DNA from: an uncultured Collinsella sp.
GTDB taxonomy: Bacteria; Actinomycetota; Coriobacteriia; Coriobacteriales; Coriobacteriaceae
DNA: 40,005 nt
Assembly (NCBI GenBank): GCA_902494625.1
Contig: CABUUB010000010.1
Coordinates: 1-40,005 of the forward strand
Direction of reading: 5' to 3'
Below are positions 1-9,918 of this stretch, piece by piece; position 1 is the stretch's first letter, and every line of letters starts with the position of its first letter. The notes under the pieces were generated by a model. The model was not told where the DNA came from. It saw only the letters and a list, made by a program, of their open reading frames with translations, and made no database searches. Position numbers and translations under genes: made by a program.

Positions 1-58
1 CACATAACCCAGTTCAAGTGTAACTACCGTGTGTACAACTAAAGCAACCCGGCCGGGA

Positions 59-93
59 CGAGGGGTGACGCAAAAGCGTCGCCCCTCGTTTTT
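59..93 (+). terminator. Rho-independent terminator of a gene left of the window
   Basis: A 12-bp perfect stem (59-70 with 77-88) with a 6-nt loop is followed by a run of five T. It must serve a gene that ends before or at the left edge of the window. That gene cannot be identified from here. Confidence 0.85.
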
Positions 94-102
94 AACCATG
101 TC

Positions 103-121
103 AACTGAACCTGGTTCAGTT
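103..121. promoter_or_regulatory. 19-bp palindrome, operator-like
   Basis: AACTGAACC and its exact reverse complement flank a single T. It lies just after the first terminator and about 180 bp upstream of the likely rpmE promoter. The short symmetric form suits a dimeric regulator, but no regulator is known and function is a guess. Confidence 0.3.
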
Positions 122-184
122 TGGTTGATTTCCGATCTCAGCCGAACACATTGAGCGGAAAGGCCGTTCCCGCAGTCAGTCGAA

Positions 185-217
185 CGTCCCCGGGGCCCTT
201 CTCAGGCCCCGGGGACG
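185..217. repeat. 13-bp GC-rich inverted repeat
   Basis: A perfect 13-bp stem (185-197 with 205-217) with a 7-nt loop is followed by GCATTTT. It could be a second terminator or a palindromic intergenic element. The core CGTCCCCGG resembles the GTCCCC palindromes found elsewhere in the window. Confidence 0.5.
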
Positions 218-297
218 GCATTTTCCCAGTTGAAGGAACGGTGGAGATGTGTTTCGATGGGTCAGATTCGTGTCGTTCCGAAAAGACCGTGAACCTT

Positions 298-326
298 TTG
301 TGGGACACGCGGCGCCGTGGTACCAT
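298..326 (+). promoter_or_regulatory. Candidate sigma-70-type promoter of rpmE
   Basis: TTGTGG (298-303) and TACCAT (321-326) are separated by exactly 17 bp. Transcription would start near 333 and give a leader of about 78 nt before rpmE. The match is by eye; both hexamers deviate from consensus. Confidence 0.5.
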
Positions 327-339
327 AGCCGAGTATGTT

Positions 340-388
340 GTCTTGGTCGGAAACCAAGACGCCTTATGCGCTGATCGGTAACCAGCGC
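340..388 (+). promoter_or_regulatory. Structured rpmE leader, two hairpins (possible L31 autoregulatory leader)
   Basis: Two hairpins occupy the leader. The first pairs 340-347 with 353-360 (GTCTTGGT/ACCAAGAC). The second pairs 368-373 with 383-388 (GCGCTG/CAGCGC), leaving the ribosome binding site at about 398-402 just downstream. Leaders upstream of L31 genes that bind their own protein product have been described in several bacterial groups, including actinobacteria. Whether this one matches a known model needs a covariance search. Confidence 0.45.
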
Positions 389-410
389 CTGACCAATAAG
401 GAGTCCTACC

Positions 411-824
411 ATGAAGCAGGGTATCCATCCCCAGTATGTCGAGTGCACGGTGACGTGCTCCTGCGGCAACACCTTCAAGACGCACGCTACCGTGTCCGAG
501 ATGAAGGTCGAGCTTTGCAACGAGTGCCACCCGTTCTACACCGGCCAGCAGAAGTTCGTCGACACCGGTGGACGCGTCCAGCGCTTCGCCGACAAGTTCG
601 GTGGCGCCGCTGCCGCCCAGCTCAAGAAGGCTGAGGAGGCCAAGGCTGCCAAGGCCGCCAAGGCTGCTGAGGCCGAGGCCGCTCGCAAGGCCGCCGCTGA
701 GGCTAAGGCTGCCGAGAAGGCTAAGCGTGCCGCTAAGTTCGCCGAGGAGGCTGCCAAGCAGGCCGCCGAGGCTCCCGTCGAGGAGGCTGCTGCCGAGGCC
801 GAGACCACCGAGGCCGCTGAGTAA
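411..824 (+). CDS. rpmE: 50S ribosomal protein L31 with long alanine/lysine-rich C-terminal tail
   Basis: Residues 1 to about 64 are a complete zinc-type L31, a small protein bridging the ribosomal subunits. The four zinc ligands are visible: C16, C18, C36 and C39. Typical L31 is about 70 residues; this one has 137. Residues from about 65 on are an Ala/Lys/Glu repeat-like tail (runs such as AKAAKAAEAEAA) predicted to form a charged helix, ending in an acidic stretch. The start is set by an AAGGAG-type site 8-9 bases upstream. The tail is in frame with normal local codon use, so it is not a frameshift artefact. The gene has its own promoter, leader and terminator, so it is likely monocistronic. 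Confidence 0.95.
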   Translation: MKQGIHPQYVECTVTCSCGNTFKTHATVSEMKVELCNECHPFYTGQQKFVDTGGRVQRFADKFGGAAAAQLKKAEEAKAAKAAKAAEAEAARKAAAEAKAAEKAKRAAKFAEEAAKQAAEAPVEEAAAEAETTEAAE

Positions 825-860
825 ATAGCTCGCCGCGGAATCGCTCGCATTCATGGCATA

Positions 861-902
861 AGGGCCGCGCATCCGTTTGGGTGCGCGGCCCTTTTCTTTT
901 TA
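861..902 (+). terminator. Rho-independent terminator of rpmE
   Basis: An 11-bp stem (861-871 with 882-892) with a 10-nt loop is followed by a T-rich run. It lies 37 bp after the rpmE stop. Confidence 0.9.
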
Positions 903-969
903 TTGGTGCAGGCTAACCCGTCCCCTTCGCACCAGATTGGTGCGAAGGGGACGGGTTGGTTTGCACCAA
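903..969. repeat. Long nested palindrome with a GTCCCC core
   Basis: A perfect 20-bp inverted repeat (915-934 with 938-957) has only a 3-nt loop. It sits inside a second 8-bp pair (903-910 TTGGTGCA with 962-969). No T-run follows. The same TTGGTGCA and GGGGACGGGTT words recur at 38217-38285, so this is a family rather than a unique terminator. Confidence 0.85.
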
Positions 970-993
970 ATGGCAGAGTGACGGCGTTTTCCC

Positions 994-1035
994 AGATAAA
1001 ACCTGCCAAAATAAACCAGTCCCTTTTTGGCAGGT
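994..1035. repeat. 42-bp dispersed hairpin repeat, copy 1
   Basis: Arms 1001-1011 and 1025-1035 (ACCTGCCAAAA and its reverse complement) enclose a 13-nt loop. A second copy at 14487-14528 differs at only three of 42 positions. This copy lies in the 344-bp gap before secA, which otherwise holds the 903-969 palindrome and no visible gene. Confidence 0.8.
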
Positions 1036-1170
1036 CGGTCGGGTCGTAGTTATTACGTGGCGGTCGAGGTCGACCGTATAGGCCGCGTCCTGTTTGGCTA
1101 AAGTACATTTATCTGTGTTTAACTCGCCCGAGGCTGCATGGCGTGGGCGATGGCCAAAAAGGAAAACCAC

Positions 1171-3977
<2,807 letters not shown>

Positions 3978-3978
<1 letters not shown>

Positions 3979-5126
3979 TGGCTGAGGCTTTAGAGGTAAC
4001 GCCCGCCGAGCTGGACGCGTTTGCGGACCGGCTCGGTGAGGTCGAGTCGTATCTCCACCTGGACGAGAAGCGTACCCGCGTGTTCGAGCTCGAGGCCAAA
4101 AGTGTTGCCCCTGGCTTTTGGGATGACGCCGACGCCGCCCGTGCCACCATGGAGGAGATCGCGCGCACCAAGGAAGATATCGCTGCCGTGGACACCGCGC
4201 GCGGCGAGCTTTCCGATGCCCGCGCCGCGCTGGAGCTTGCCGAGGAGATGGGGGATGACCCCGACGCCGCCGCCCTTCGCGAGGAGGCTGCAGCCACGGC
4301 TGAGCGCCTGGCCCGTGCCATCGATGAGCTTGAGCTTTCGAGCTGGTTTACCGGTGAGTTCGATCACGGCGATGCCATTGTGACCATCAAGCCCGGACAG
4401 GGTGGTCTGGAGGCCCAGGACTGGACCTTCATGCTCTTTAAGATGTACATGAAGTACTGCCAGCGTCGCGGCTGGAAGGTTACCATCAACGACTGTCCCG
4501 CGGCTGAGGTCATCGGCATCGACCGTGCGACCTTTACCGTCGAGGGCAAGGACGCGTTTGGCATGCTGCGCGCCGAGGCCGGCGTCCACCGTCTGGTGCG
4601 CATTAGCCCCACCGACGACAAGAAGCGCCGCCAGACCACGTTTGCCGGCGTCGAGGTCATCCCCGTGCTGCCCAACGATATCGACATCGAGATCAATCCC
4701 GACGATATCCGCGTGGACGTGTATCACGCGAGCGGCCCGGGCGGCCAGGGCGTCAACACCACCGACTCCGCCGTACGTGTGACGCATTTTCCCAGCGGCA
4801 TCGTTGTCACTTGCCAAAACGAGCGCAGCCAGATTCAGAACAAGGCCGCGTGCATGCAGATTCTCAAGGCCCGTCTGTACGAGATCGAGCTCGAGAAGCG
4901 TGCCGAGGCGCTTGACGAGATTCGTGGACCCAAGACCACGATCGGTTTTGGCAACCAGATTCGCAGCTACGTTCTCTACCCGTATCAGATGGTCAAGGAC
5001 CTGCGTACGGGCGTGGAGACCAGCAACGTCGAGGCCGTTCTCGACGATGGCGATCTGGATCCGTTTGTGATCGGCTACCATCGCTGGGCAACCGGCAACG
5101 CCGATGCGGAAGGCTCGGACGCCTAG
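3978..5126 (+). CDS. prfB: Peptide chain release factor 2 with variant recognition tripeptide
   Basis: RF2 reads UGA and UAA stop codons and triggers peptide release. The protein has 382 residues. The GGQ motif of the peptidyl-transferase centre is at 255-257, inside SGPGGQGVNTTDSA. At the codon-recognition loop, where RF2 usually has SPF, this protein reads S210-P211-T212 followed by DDKKRRQT. The rest of domain 2 is RF2-like, so it is not RF1 (which has PxT in a different context). The gene is one continuous frame; the programmed +1 frameshift found in many prfB genes is absent. The start overlaps the secA stop by one base, and a terminator follows at 5216. Confidence 0.95.
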
Positions 5127-5215
5127 ACACATGGTTGGCTCCGGGTCGATGCAAACACTTCGCAGGGGTGGTATTTGCTCGATGAATCGGTAGAATCGAA
5201 TACAGCAAGAAGTTC

Positions 5216-5244
5216 AAAGCGCACTCGTTTGGGTGCGCTTTTTT
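5216..5244 (+). terminator. Rho-independent terminator directly before the next ribosome binding site
   Basis: AAGCGCAC (5217-5224) pairs with GTGCGCTT (5233-5240) around an 8-nt loop, then four more T. The hairpin ends only one base before the GAGGGAGG site of the next gene. It either ends prfB transcripts or attenuates entry into the yitT-like gene. Confidence 0.8.
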
Positions 5245-5256
5245 GAGGGAGGCAGC

Positions 5257-6147
5257 ATGGCATATCGTCTGGACATCAAACGCATTCTTTCGCTGAACTT
5301 CTTTCACGATCTGCCCAAGATTATGCTGGGCTGCGCTCTGGCCGCTATCGCGACGGACCTGTTTTTGATTCCCAACGGTCTTGCTGCCGGCGGCGTTACG
5401 GGTCTCGCCACGATTATTCAGGCGGTCGGCGCCTCGCATGGCATCTCGCTGCCTGTCGGTATTCAAACCATCGTGATGAATGCCTTGCTGCTGCTGGTCG
5501 TTATGCGCGAGGGTGGCATGTTCTACGTGGTCCAGACGGCGACGGGCTTTGTGCTGCTGGGCTTCTTCACCGACCTGTTTGCTCCGTTTGTGGCGCCGCT
5601 GGCACATGCCGACCTGATGCTGCCCGCTATGTGGGGCGGCATTATCACGGGCATCGGCTACGGCATGGTGCTGCGCGCCGGTGCCAACACTGGCGGCTCA
5701 GACACCATCGGTCAGATTATCTCGCGCAACACATCGCTGCCGGTTGGCTCGACCGTCATGGCGATCGATGTTGCCGTGTGCGCGCTGTCGGCCCCGGTCT
5801 TCTCGGTCGAAAACGCGCTGTATGCGGGCCTTTCGATGGTCATTAGCGGCTACGTGATCGATGCCGTGGTCGACGGCGGCAACAGGCGCCGTATGGTACT
5901 CATCATCTCGGACAAGTTTCCCGATATTGCGGCCGACATCATGTATGGCCTGGGTCGCGGCTGCACCAAGTTTAAGGCGACCGGCATGTACTCGGGTGCC
6001 GAGAAGCCGGTGATCATGGTAATCGTGAGTCGTCGCGAGCTCAACACGCTCAAAACCATTGTGCGTGAGCGCGACCCGCGTGCTATTGTGACGGTCGCCG
6101 ACGTTACGGAGACCTTCGGTGAGGGCTTCAAGGACATTAACGCGTAG
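5257..6147 (+). CDS. YitT family membrane protein
   Basis: This 296-residue protein matches the YitT/DUF161 plus DUF2179 architecture. About five hydrophobic segments occupy residues 15-200, with the conserved GANTGGSDTIGQII loop starting at G142. A soluble C-terminal domain of about 80 residues follows (segment GRGCTKFKATGMYSG). The ATG at 5257 follows a strong GAGGGAGG site; an upstream in-frame GTG at 5233 lies inside the terminator hairpin and is rejected. The transported substrate or role of this family is not firmly established. A terminator sits immediately upstream, so an unseen promoter or read-through must drive it. Confidence 0.85.
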   Translation: MAYRLDIKRILSLNFFHDLPKIMLGCALAAIATDLFLIPNGLAAGGVTGLATIIQAVGASHGISLPVGIQTIVMNALLLLVVMREGGMFYVVQTATGFVLLGFFTDLFAPFVAPLAHADLMLPAMWGGIITGIGYGMVLRAGANTGGSDTIGQIISRNTSLPVGSTVMAIDVAVCALSAPVFSVENALYAGLSMVISGYVIDAVVDGGNRRRMVLIISDKFPDIAADIMYGLGRGCTKFKATGMYSGAEKPVIMVIVSRRELNTLKTIVRERDPRAIVTVADVTETFGEGFKDINA

Positions 6148-6354
6148 GGCCGACTGCGTTCCATCCAAAAGACGTTCACATTGGTAAACCGTTTCATCAG
6201 CGGTTCTGCCTGCTAAATTGCTCAAATAATGATAAATACTCTGGTAAAGCTTCCAGTTTCCAGCATAATGAATGACGTACGTGCATCGCGGCTGGGTTGG
6301 GACGACCTTCTGTGCCGTGCGCATCTTGTCTAAAGAGGATGAAAGGAAGGCACA
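6148..6354 (+). promoter_or_regulatory. AT-rich leader and promoter region of the transketolase operon
   Basis: The 207-bp gap is clearly richer in A+T than its neighbours, especially 6205-6275. TGCTAAATT (6211-6219) resembles an extended -10 element, and CATAAT occurs near 6263. I cannot choose between them, and I see no terminator or recognisable riboswitch. Confidence 0.4.
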
Positions 6355-7185
6355 ATGAGCGACGAAGAGCTCAAAAAGGTTGCCAACGAGGTAAGGAAGG
6401 GCATCGTCACCGGCGTGCACGCTGCCAAGTCCGGCCATCCGGGCGGTTCGCTCGGCGCTGCCGACATCATGACCTATCTGTACTTTGAGGAAATGAACGT
6501 CGACCCGGCCGACCCCCGCAAGGCCGACCGCGATCGCTTCGTGCTTTCCAAGGGTCACTGCGCGCCTGGACTGTACGCCGTGCTCGCTGAGCGCGGGTTC
6601 TTTCCCAAGGAGGATCTCGAGACGCTGCGCCACATCGGCAGCCACCTGCAGGGTCACCCCAACATGAACGACACCCCGGGCGTCGACATGTCCACCGGTT
6701 CGCTCGGCCAGGGCATCTCCGCCGCCGTGGGCATGGCCGTTGCCGCCAAGCACTGGGGCGATGACTATCGCACCTACGCCCTGCTGGGCGACGGCGAGAG
6801 CGAGGAGGGCCAGGTCTGGGAGGCCGCCATGTTTGCCGGCAACCAGCAGCTCGATAACCTCTGCGTGATCGTCGACCACAACGGCCTGCAGATCGACGGC
6901 CCCGTCGAGGAGGTCAACGACCCCATGCCGCTCGCCGACAAGTTCCGCGCCTTCAAATTCCACGTGGTGGAGCTCGCCGACGGCAACGACTTCGATCAGA
7001 TCCGCGCCGCCTTTGCCGAGGCCCGCGCCACCAAGGGTCAGCCGACTGCCATTATCGCCGAGACCATGAAGGGCAAGGGCGTCTCCTTTATGGAGAACCA
7101 GGTGGGTTGGCACGGTAAGGCCCCCAACGATGAACAGTTTGAGCAGGCCATGGCAGAGCTCACGGCCGCCGGAGAGGAGCTCTAG
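6355..7185 (+). CDS. tkt: Transketolase, N-terminal (thiamine diphosphate-binding) subunit
   Basis: Transketolase moves two-carbon units between sugar phosphates in the non-oxidative pentose phosphate pathway. This 276-residue protein is the thiamine diphosphate-binding half. It carries the G145-D146-G147 start of the cofactor motif and the asparagine end of it at N176 (VDHN), plus the early substrate-phosphate region GHPGGSLGAAD. A full-length transketolase has about 660 residues in one chain. Here the two halves are separate genes one base apart, an arrangement common in Gram-positive and many gut bacteria. The start is supported by AGGAAGG upstream. Confidence 0.93.
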   Translation: MSDEELKKVANEVRKGIVTGVHAAKSGHPGGSLGAADIMTYLYFEEMNVDPADPRKADRDRFVLSKGHCAPGLYAVLAERGFFPKEDLETLRHIGSHLQGHPNMNDTPGVDMSTGSLGQGISAAVGMAVAAKHWGDDYRTYALLGDGESEEGQVWEAAMFAGNQQLDNLCVIVDHNGLQIDGPVEEVNDPMPLADKFRAFKFHVVELADGNDFDQIRAAFAEARATKGQPTAIIAETMKGKGVSFMENQVGWHGKAPNDEQFEQAMAELTAAGEEL

Positions 7186-7186
7186 G

Positions 7187-8128
7187 ATGGCAGACGTCAA
7201 GAAAATCGCCACGCGCGTAAGCTACGGCGAGGCCCTCGTCGAGCTCGCCAACGAGCACGATGACTTTGTGGTCCTCGACGCCGACCTGGCCGCCGCCACG
7301 CAGACCGGCAAGTTCAAGGCGGCCTGCCCTGACCGCTTCTTCGATGTGGGCATTGCCGAGAGCAACCTGATGGGTGTTGCCGCCGGTATCGCGACCACCG
7401 GCCGCGTTGCCTTCGCGAGCAGCTTTGCCATGTTCGCCGCCGGCCGCGCCTTTGAGCAGGTCCGCAACTCCATCGGCTACCCGCACCTTAACGTTAAGAT
7501 TGGTGCCACGCACGCCGGTATCTCGGTGGGCGAGGATGGCGCCACGCACCAGTGCTGCGAGGATATCGCCCTCATGCGTGTTATCCCCGGCATGACCGTG
7601 ATTGTTCCCGCCGACGACGTCGAGGCCCGCGCCGTGACGCGCGCCGCCTACGAGTGCGACGGCCCCGTGTACATGCGCTTCGCCCGTCTGGCCTCGCCGG
7701 TCATCAACGATTCCGAGACCTACAAGTTCGAGCTGGGCAAGGGCATCGTCATGCGCGAGGGCGCCGACGTGACCATCATTGCCTGCGGCCTGATGGTCGG
7801 CGAGGCGCTCGAGGCCGCTGAGCAGCTTGCTGCCGAGGGCATCGATGCCGAGGTCATCAACATGCACACCATCAAGCCCATCGATGCCGACCTGATCGTC
7901 AAGAGCGCCACCAAGACCGGTCGCGTCGTGACCGTCGAGGAGCACTCCGTGATCGGTGGCCTGGGCAGCGCCGTCGCCGACGTCCTGTGCGAACAGTGCC
8001 CGACGCCGCTTAAGAAGATCGGTGTCAACGACACCTTCGGCGAGTCCGGTCCGGGCGCCGAGCTCCTGCACAAGTACGGCCTGGATGCCGCCAACATCGT
8101 GGCGACCACCAAGGAGTTCTTGGCCTAA
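7187..8128 (+). CDS. tkt: Transketolase, C-terminal (pyrimidine-binding) subunit
   Basis: The second half of the split transketolase has 313 residues. It begins at the ATG one base after the TAG of the first subunit, with GGAGAGGAG overlapping the end of that gene. The pyrimidine-binding domain includes the catalytic glutamate E58 in GIAESNLMG, which activates the cofactor. The C-terminal transketolase domain (from about 190) contains the EEHSVIGGLGSAV segment. It should function only with the N-terminal subunit. The pair also resembles 1-deoxyxylulose-5-phosphate synthase halves in fold, but the sequence order and split point favour transketolase. Confidence 0.92.
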   Translation: MADVKKIATRVSYGEALVELANEHDDFVVLDADLAAATQTGKFKAACPDRFFDVGIAESNLMGVAAGIATTGRVAFASSFAMFAAGRAFEQVRNSIGYPHLNVKIGATHAGISVGEDGATHQCCEDIALMRVIPGMTVIVPADDVEARAVTRAAYECDGPVYMRFARLASPVINDSETYKFELGKGIVMREGADVTIIACGLMVGEALEAAEQLAAEGIDAEVINMHTIKPIDADLIVKSATKTGRVVTVEEHSVIGGLGSAVADVLCEQCPTPLKKIGVNDTFGESGPGAELLHKYGLDAANIVATTKEFLA

Positions 8129-8181
8129 GGTGTTTTGCGTTGGCCTTGACCTGAGAGCCGTTCCCGCGCTGGATAATAAAT

Positions 8182-8222
8182 AAGCCGGGGTGCCTTTCGT
8201 GTGGGGGCACCCCGGCTTTGTG
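8182..8222. terminator. Bidirectional terminator between convergent genes
   Basis: A perfect 13-bp stem (8182-8194 with 8206-8218) with an 11-nt loop lies between the end of the transketolase operon and the convergent gene ending at 8239. T-rich flanks are present but short. Confidence 0.8.
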
Positions 8223-8238
8223 TTTGGGGGAGGAGCGG

Positions 8239-9507
8239 TTAGAGGAGCTTCACGGTCGGGGCGAGGGCGTTGGCAAAGATATCGTCTGGCCAGAATACCG
8301 CTGCGACGTTAGGGTCATTTGCCGCAACTATTTCAGCAAGAATGGAGTCGTAGGAGATCGTCCCCAACGATTGGAGGTCGATTATCTCGCGTGCGGCATC
8401 ATCTGAACACAAGTTAAGACGATATTCAGCTTTTGATAAATGGTCTTGCCCCGCATCAAAGGCCCAACGATAAATTACTAGTTTTACATAGTGGTTTTCG
8501 TCGAGCTTGATGTCGCGAATACGGCCGCACTCGATATCTCCCGCGTTTCCATACGGTTCATTTTTCATGGCAAGATATCCAAGCTCTTTATCTGGAAAGG
8601 CAGTCGAGTACAACCCTATCGAATCCCCGTCGACCCTCGCCGTGACCCTGCCATCCCAGTACTCGGGCAGGTCGACGCTAAAGGTTTGGGCCTCGATGTG
8701 GCGTGCGGCGGCTTTGCGCTGTTCCTCGGCCTGGCGCGCCGCCTCCTCTTCGGCGGCTTTCTTGGCCGCGACGGCGGTGTCGCGGCGGTTCGTTGCGGCG
8801 TGTTGCAGTGCATCGACATTGGGCGCGTCCTTGCCCTTGTATGCCATGGCGAGTGTCACGGCGTCGTTGATCTCGTCGTCGGTCACGTCAGCGGCATCGA
8901 TGGGCGTAAAGTCCAAAACCGAATCCTGCTCGGCGAGTTCTGCCAAGTCAATCTTCTCGCCCTTAGCAAAAGCGTCGTCGATCGTGAGCTTGGCCTTTGT
9001 GCAAGGCACCTGGTAGATGGTGCCATCGGCGGCGATAGGGGAGCCTGCCGCCTTGAGCGTGTACTTGCCCTGGATAAGCTTGATGCCCGAGCCGTCGGAA
9101 GCGACATATTCGACCTTGTCGACCTTCTTTCCGTCGACCGTCTTGCCCTCTACACGCACCGGCACACGCGAGGCGCCGTTATCGGTGTCCCACCCTTCAG
9201 CCTTTACACTCACCACGAGCGCATGCTTGGAATGCGCCGACTCATACTGCTCCTGCTCCTGAACATGCTGCTGATACAGGTGATACGCCAGCCCACCGCC
9301 CCCGCCAACAACGATTACCACAGCGCAGACGATAGCGATCACGACGCCTTTCTTGGGTTTCTTACCGGGAGCGGACGAACCCACTGGTGCCGGTGCAACC
9401 GCAGATTCGGCTACGGGCATAGTCTGTGCCCCATCAAGCGCAGCCCCGCATCCCACGCAAAACCGTGCACCATCAGCAAGCTCAGCACCACAATACGGAC
9501 AAACCAT
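8239..9507 (-). CDS. Membrane-anchored zinc-ribbon protein of unknown function
   Basis: The start at 9507 is chosen because a GGAGG site lies six bases before it and it brings the zinc ribbon to the N-terminus; this gives 422 residues. Ligands C3, C6, C17 and C20 form a classic short zinc ribbon (CPYC...CVGC). A Pro/Ala-rich linker leads to one transmembrane segment at about 54-75, preceded by KKPKK, so the ribbon stays in the cytosol. The outer part has a beta-rich region (95-200), a charged Ala/Glu coiled coil (240-273) and a C-terminal domain of about 150 residues I do not recognise. This layout is frequent among Coriobacteriia and Firmicutes proteins annotated only as zinc-ribbon proteins. 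No enzymatic motif is visible. Confidence 0.8.
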   Translation of the reverse strand: MVCPYCGAELADGARFCVGCGAALDGAQTMPVAESAVAPAPVGSSAPGKKPKKGVVIAIVCAVVIVVGGGGGLAYHLYQQHVQEQEQYESAHSKHALVVSVKAEGWDTDNGASRVPVRVEGKTVDGKKVDKVEYVASDGSGIKLIQGKYTLKAAGSPIAADGTIYQVPCTKAKLTIDDAFAKGEKIDLAELAEQDSVLDFTPIDAADVTDDEINDAVTLAMAYKGKDAPNVDALQHAATNRRDTAVAAKKAAEEEAARQAEEQRKAAARHIEAQTFSVDLPEYWDGRVTARVDGDSIGLYSTAFPDKELGYLAMKNEPYGNAGDIECGRIRDIKLDENHYVKLVIYRWAFDAGQDHLSKAEYRLNLCSDDAAREIIDLQSLGTISYDSILAEIVAANDPNVAAVFWPDDIFANALAPTVKLL

Positions 9508-9598
9508 ACCAACCTCCAGCAAGCCTAGAACCATCCATCTAACTCAACTGTAAAGCGAAAACCCAAACCCAAGTTGCGCAACAATGAGCCCCAACATA

Positions 9599-9665
9599 AG
9601 TTGCGGTGAAATAGGGACTGATGAGGGCTTTTAACTGCTAAAACAGTCCCTATTTCACCGCAACT
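9599..9665. repeat. 67-bp hairpin repeat family, copy 1
   Basis: A 22-nt arm beginning AGTTGCGGTGAAATAGG pairs perfectly with its reverse complement ending at 9665, around a 23-nt loop. Copies of exactly the same total length lie at 23413-23479 and 38599-38665. Confidence 0.9.
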
Positions 9666-9691
9666 TCTAAAGAGGCCCCTTAGTAGCCGCA

Positions 9692-9814
9692 GGCCGGGCA
9701 CAGGGTTACCTCCCAAATCTTTCCGCAGGACGGAGGAGCCCCCGCAGCGCGAAGCGCGCGGCGGGGGCTCCGACATGTCCGAGGACGATTTGGGAGGTAA
9801 CCCTGTGCCCGGCC
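9692..9814. repeat. 123-bp nested palindrome upstream of ftsE
   Basis: A perfect 28-bp outer stem (9692-9719 with 9787-9814) encloses a second 11-bp stem (9735-9745 with 9761-9771). The inner hairpin is GC-rich and terminator-like but lacks a T-run. The 9535-9918 gap holds this element, the 67-bp hairpin and the ftsE promoter, and no gene. Confidence 0.9.
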
Positions 9815-9864
9815 GGACAGATCCCAAAGCCCGCCATGCTTCTTATGTGCAGCAAAGGCAATCC

Positions 9865-9873
9865 TGCTAAAAT
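9865..9873 (+). promoter_or_regulatory. Candidate extended -10 promoter of ftsEX
   Basis: TGCTAAAAT (9865-9873) fits an extended -10 element 46 bp before the ftsE start. The -35 region is poor, as often seen with extended -10 promoters. Confidence 0.45.
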
Positions 9874-9918
9874 ACAAAGCGCTCATGTAGTTTAAACGCA
9901 CGATGATAAGGAGCACCA

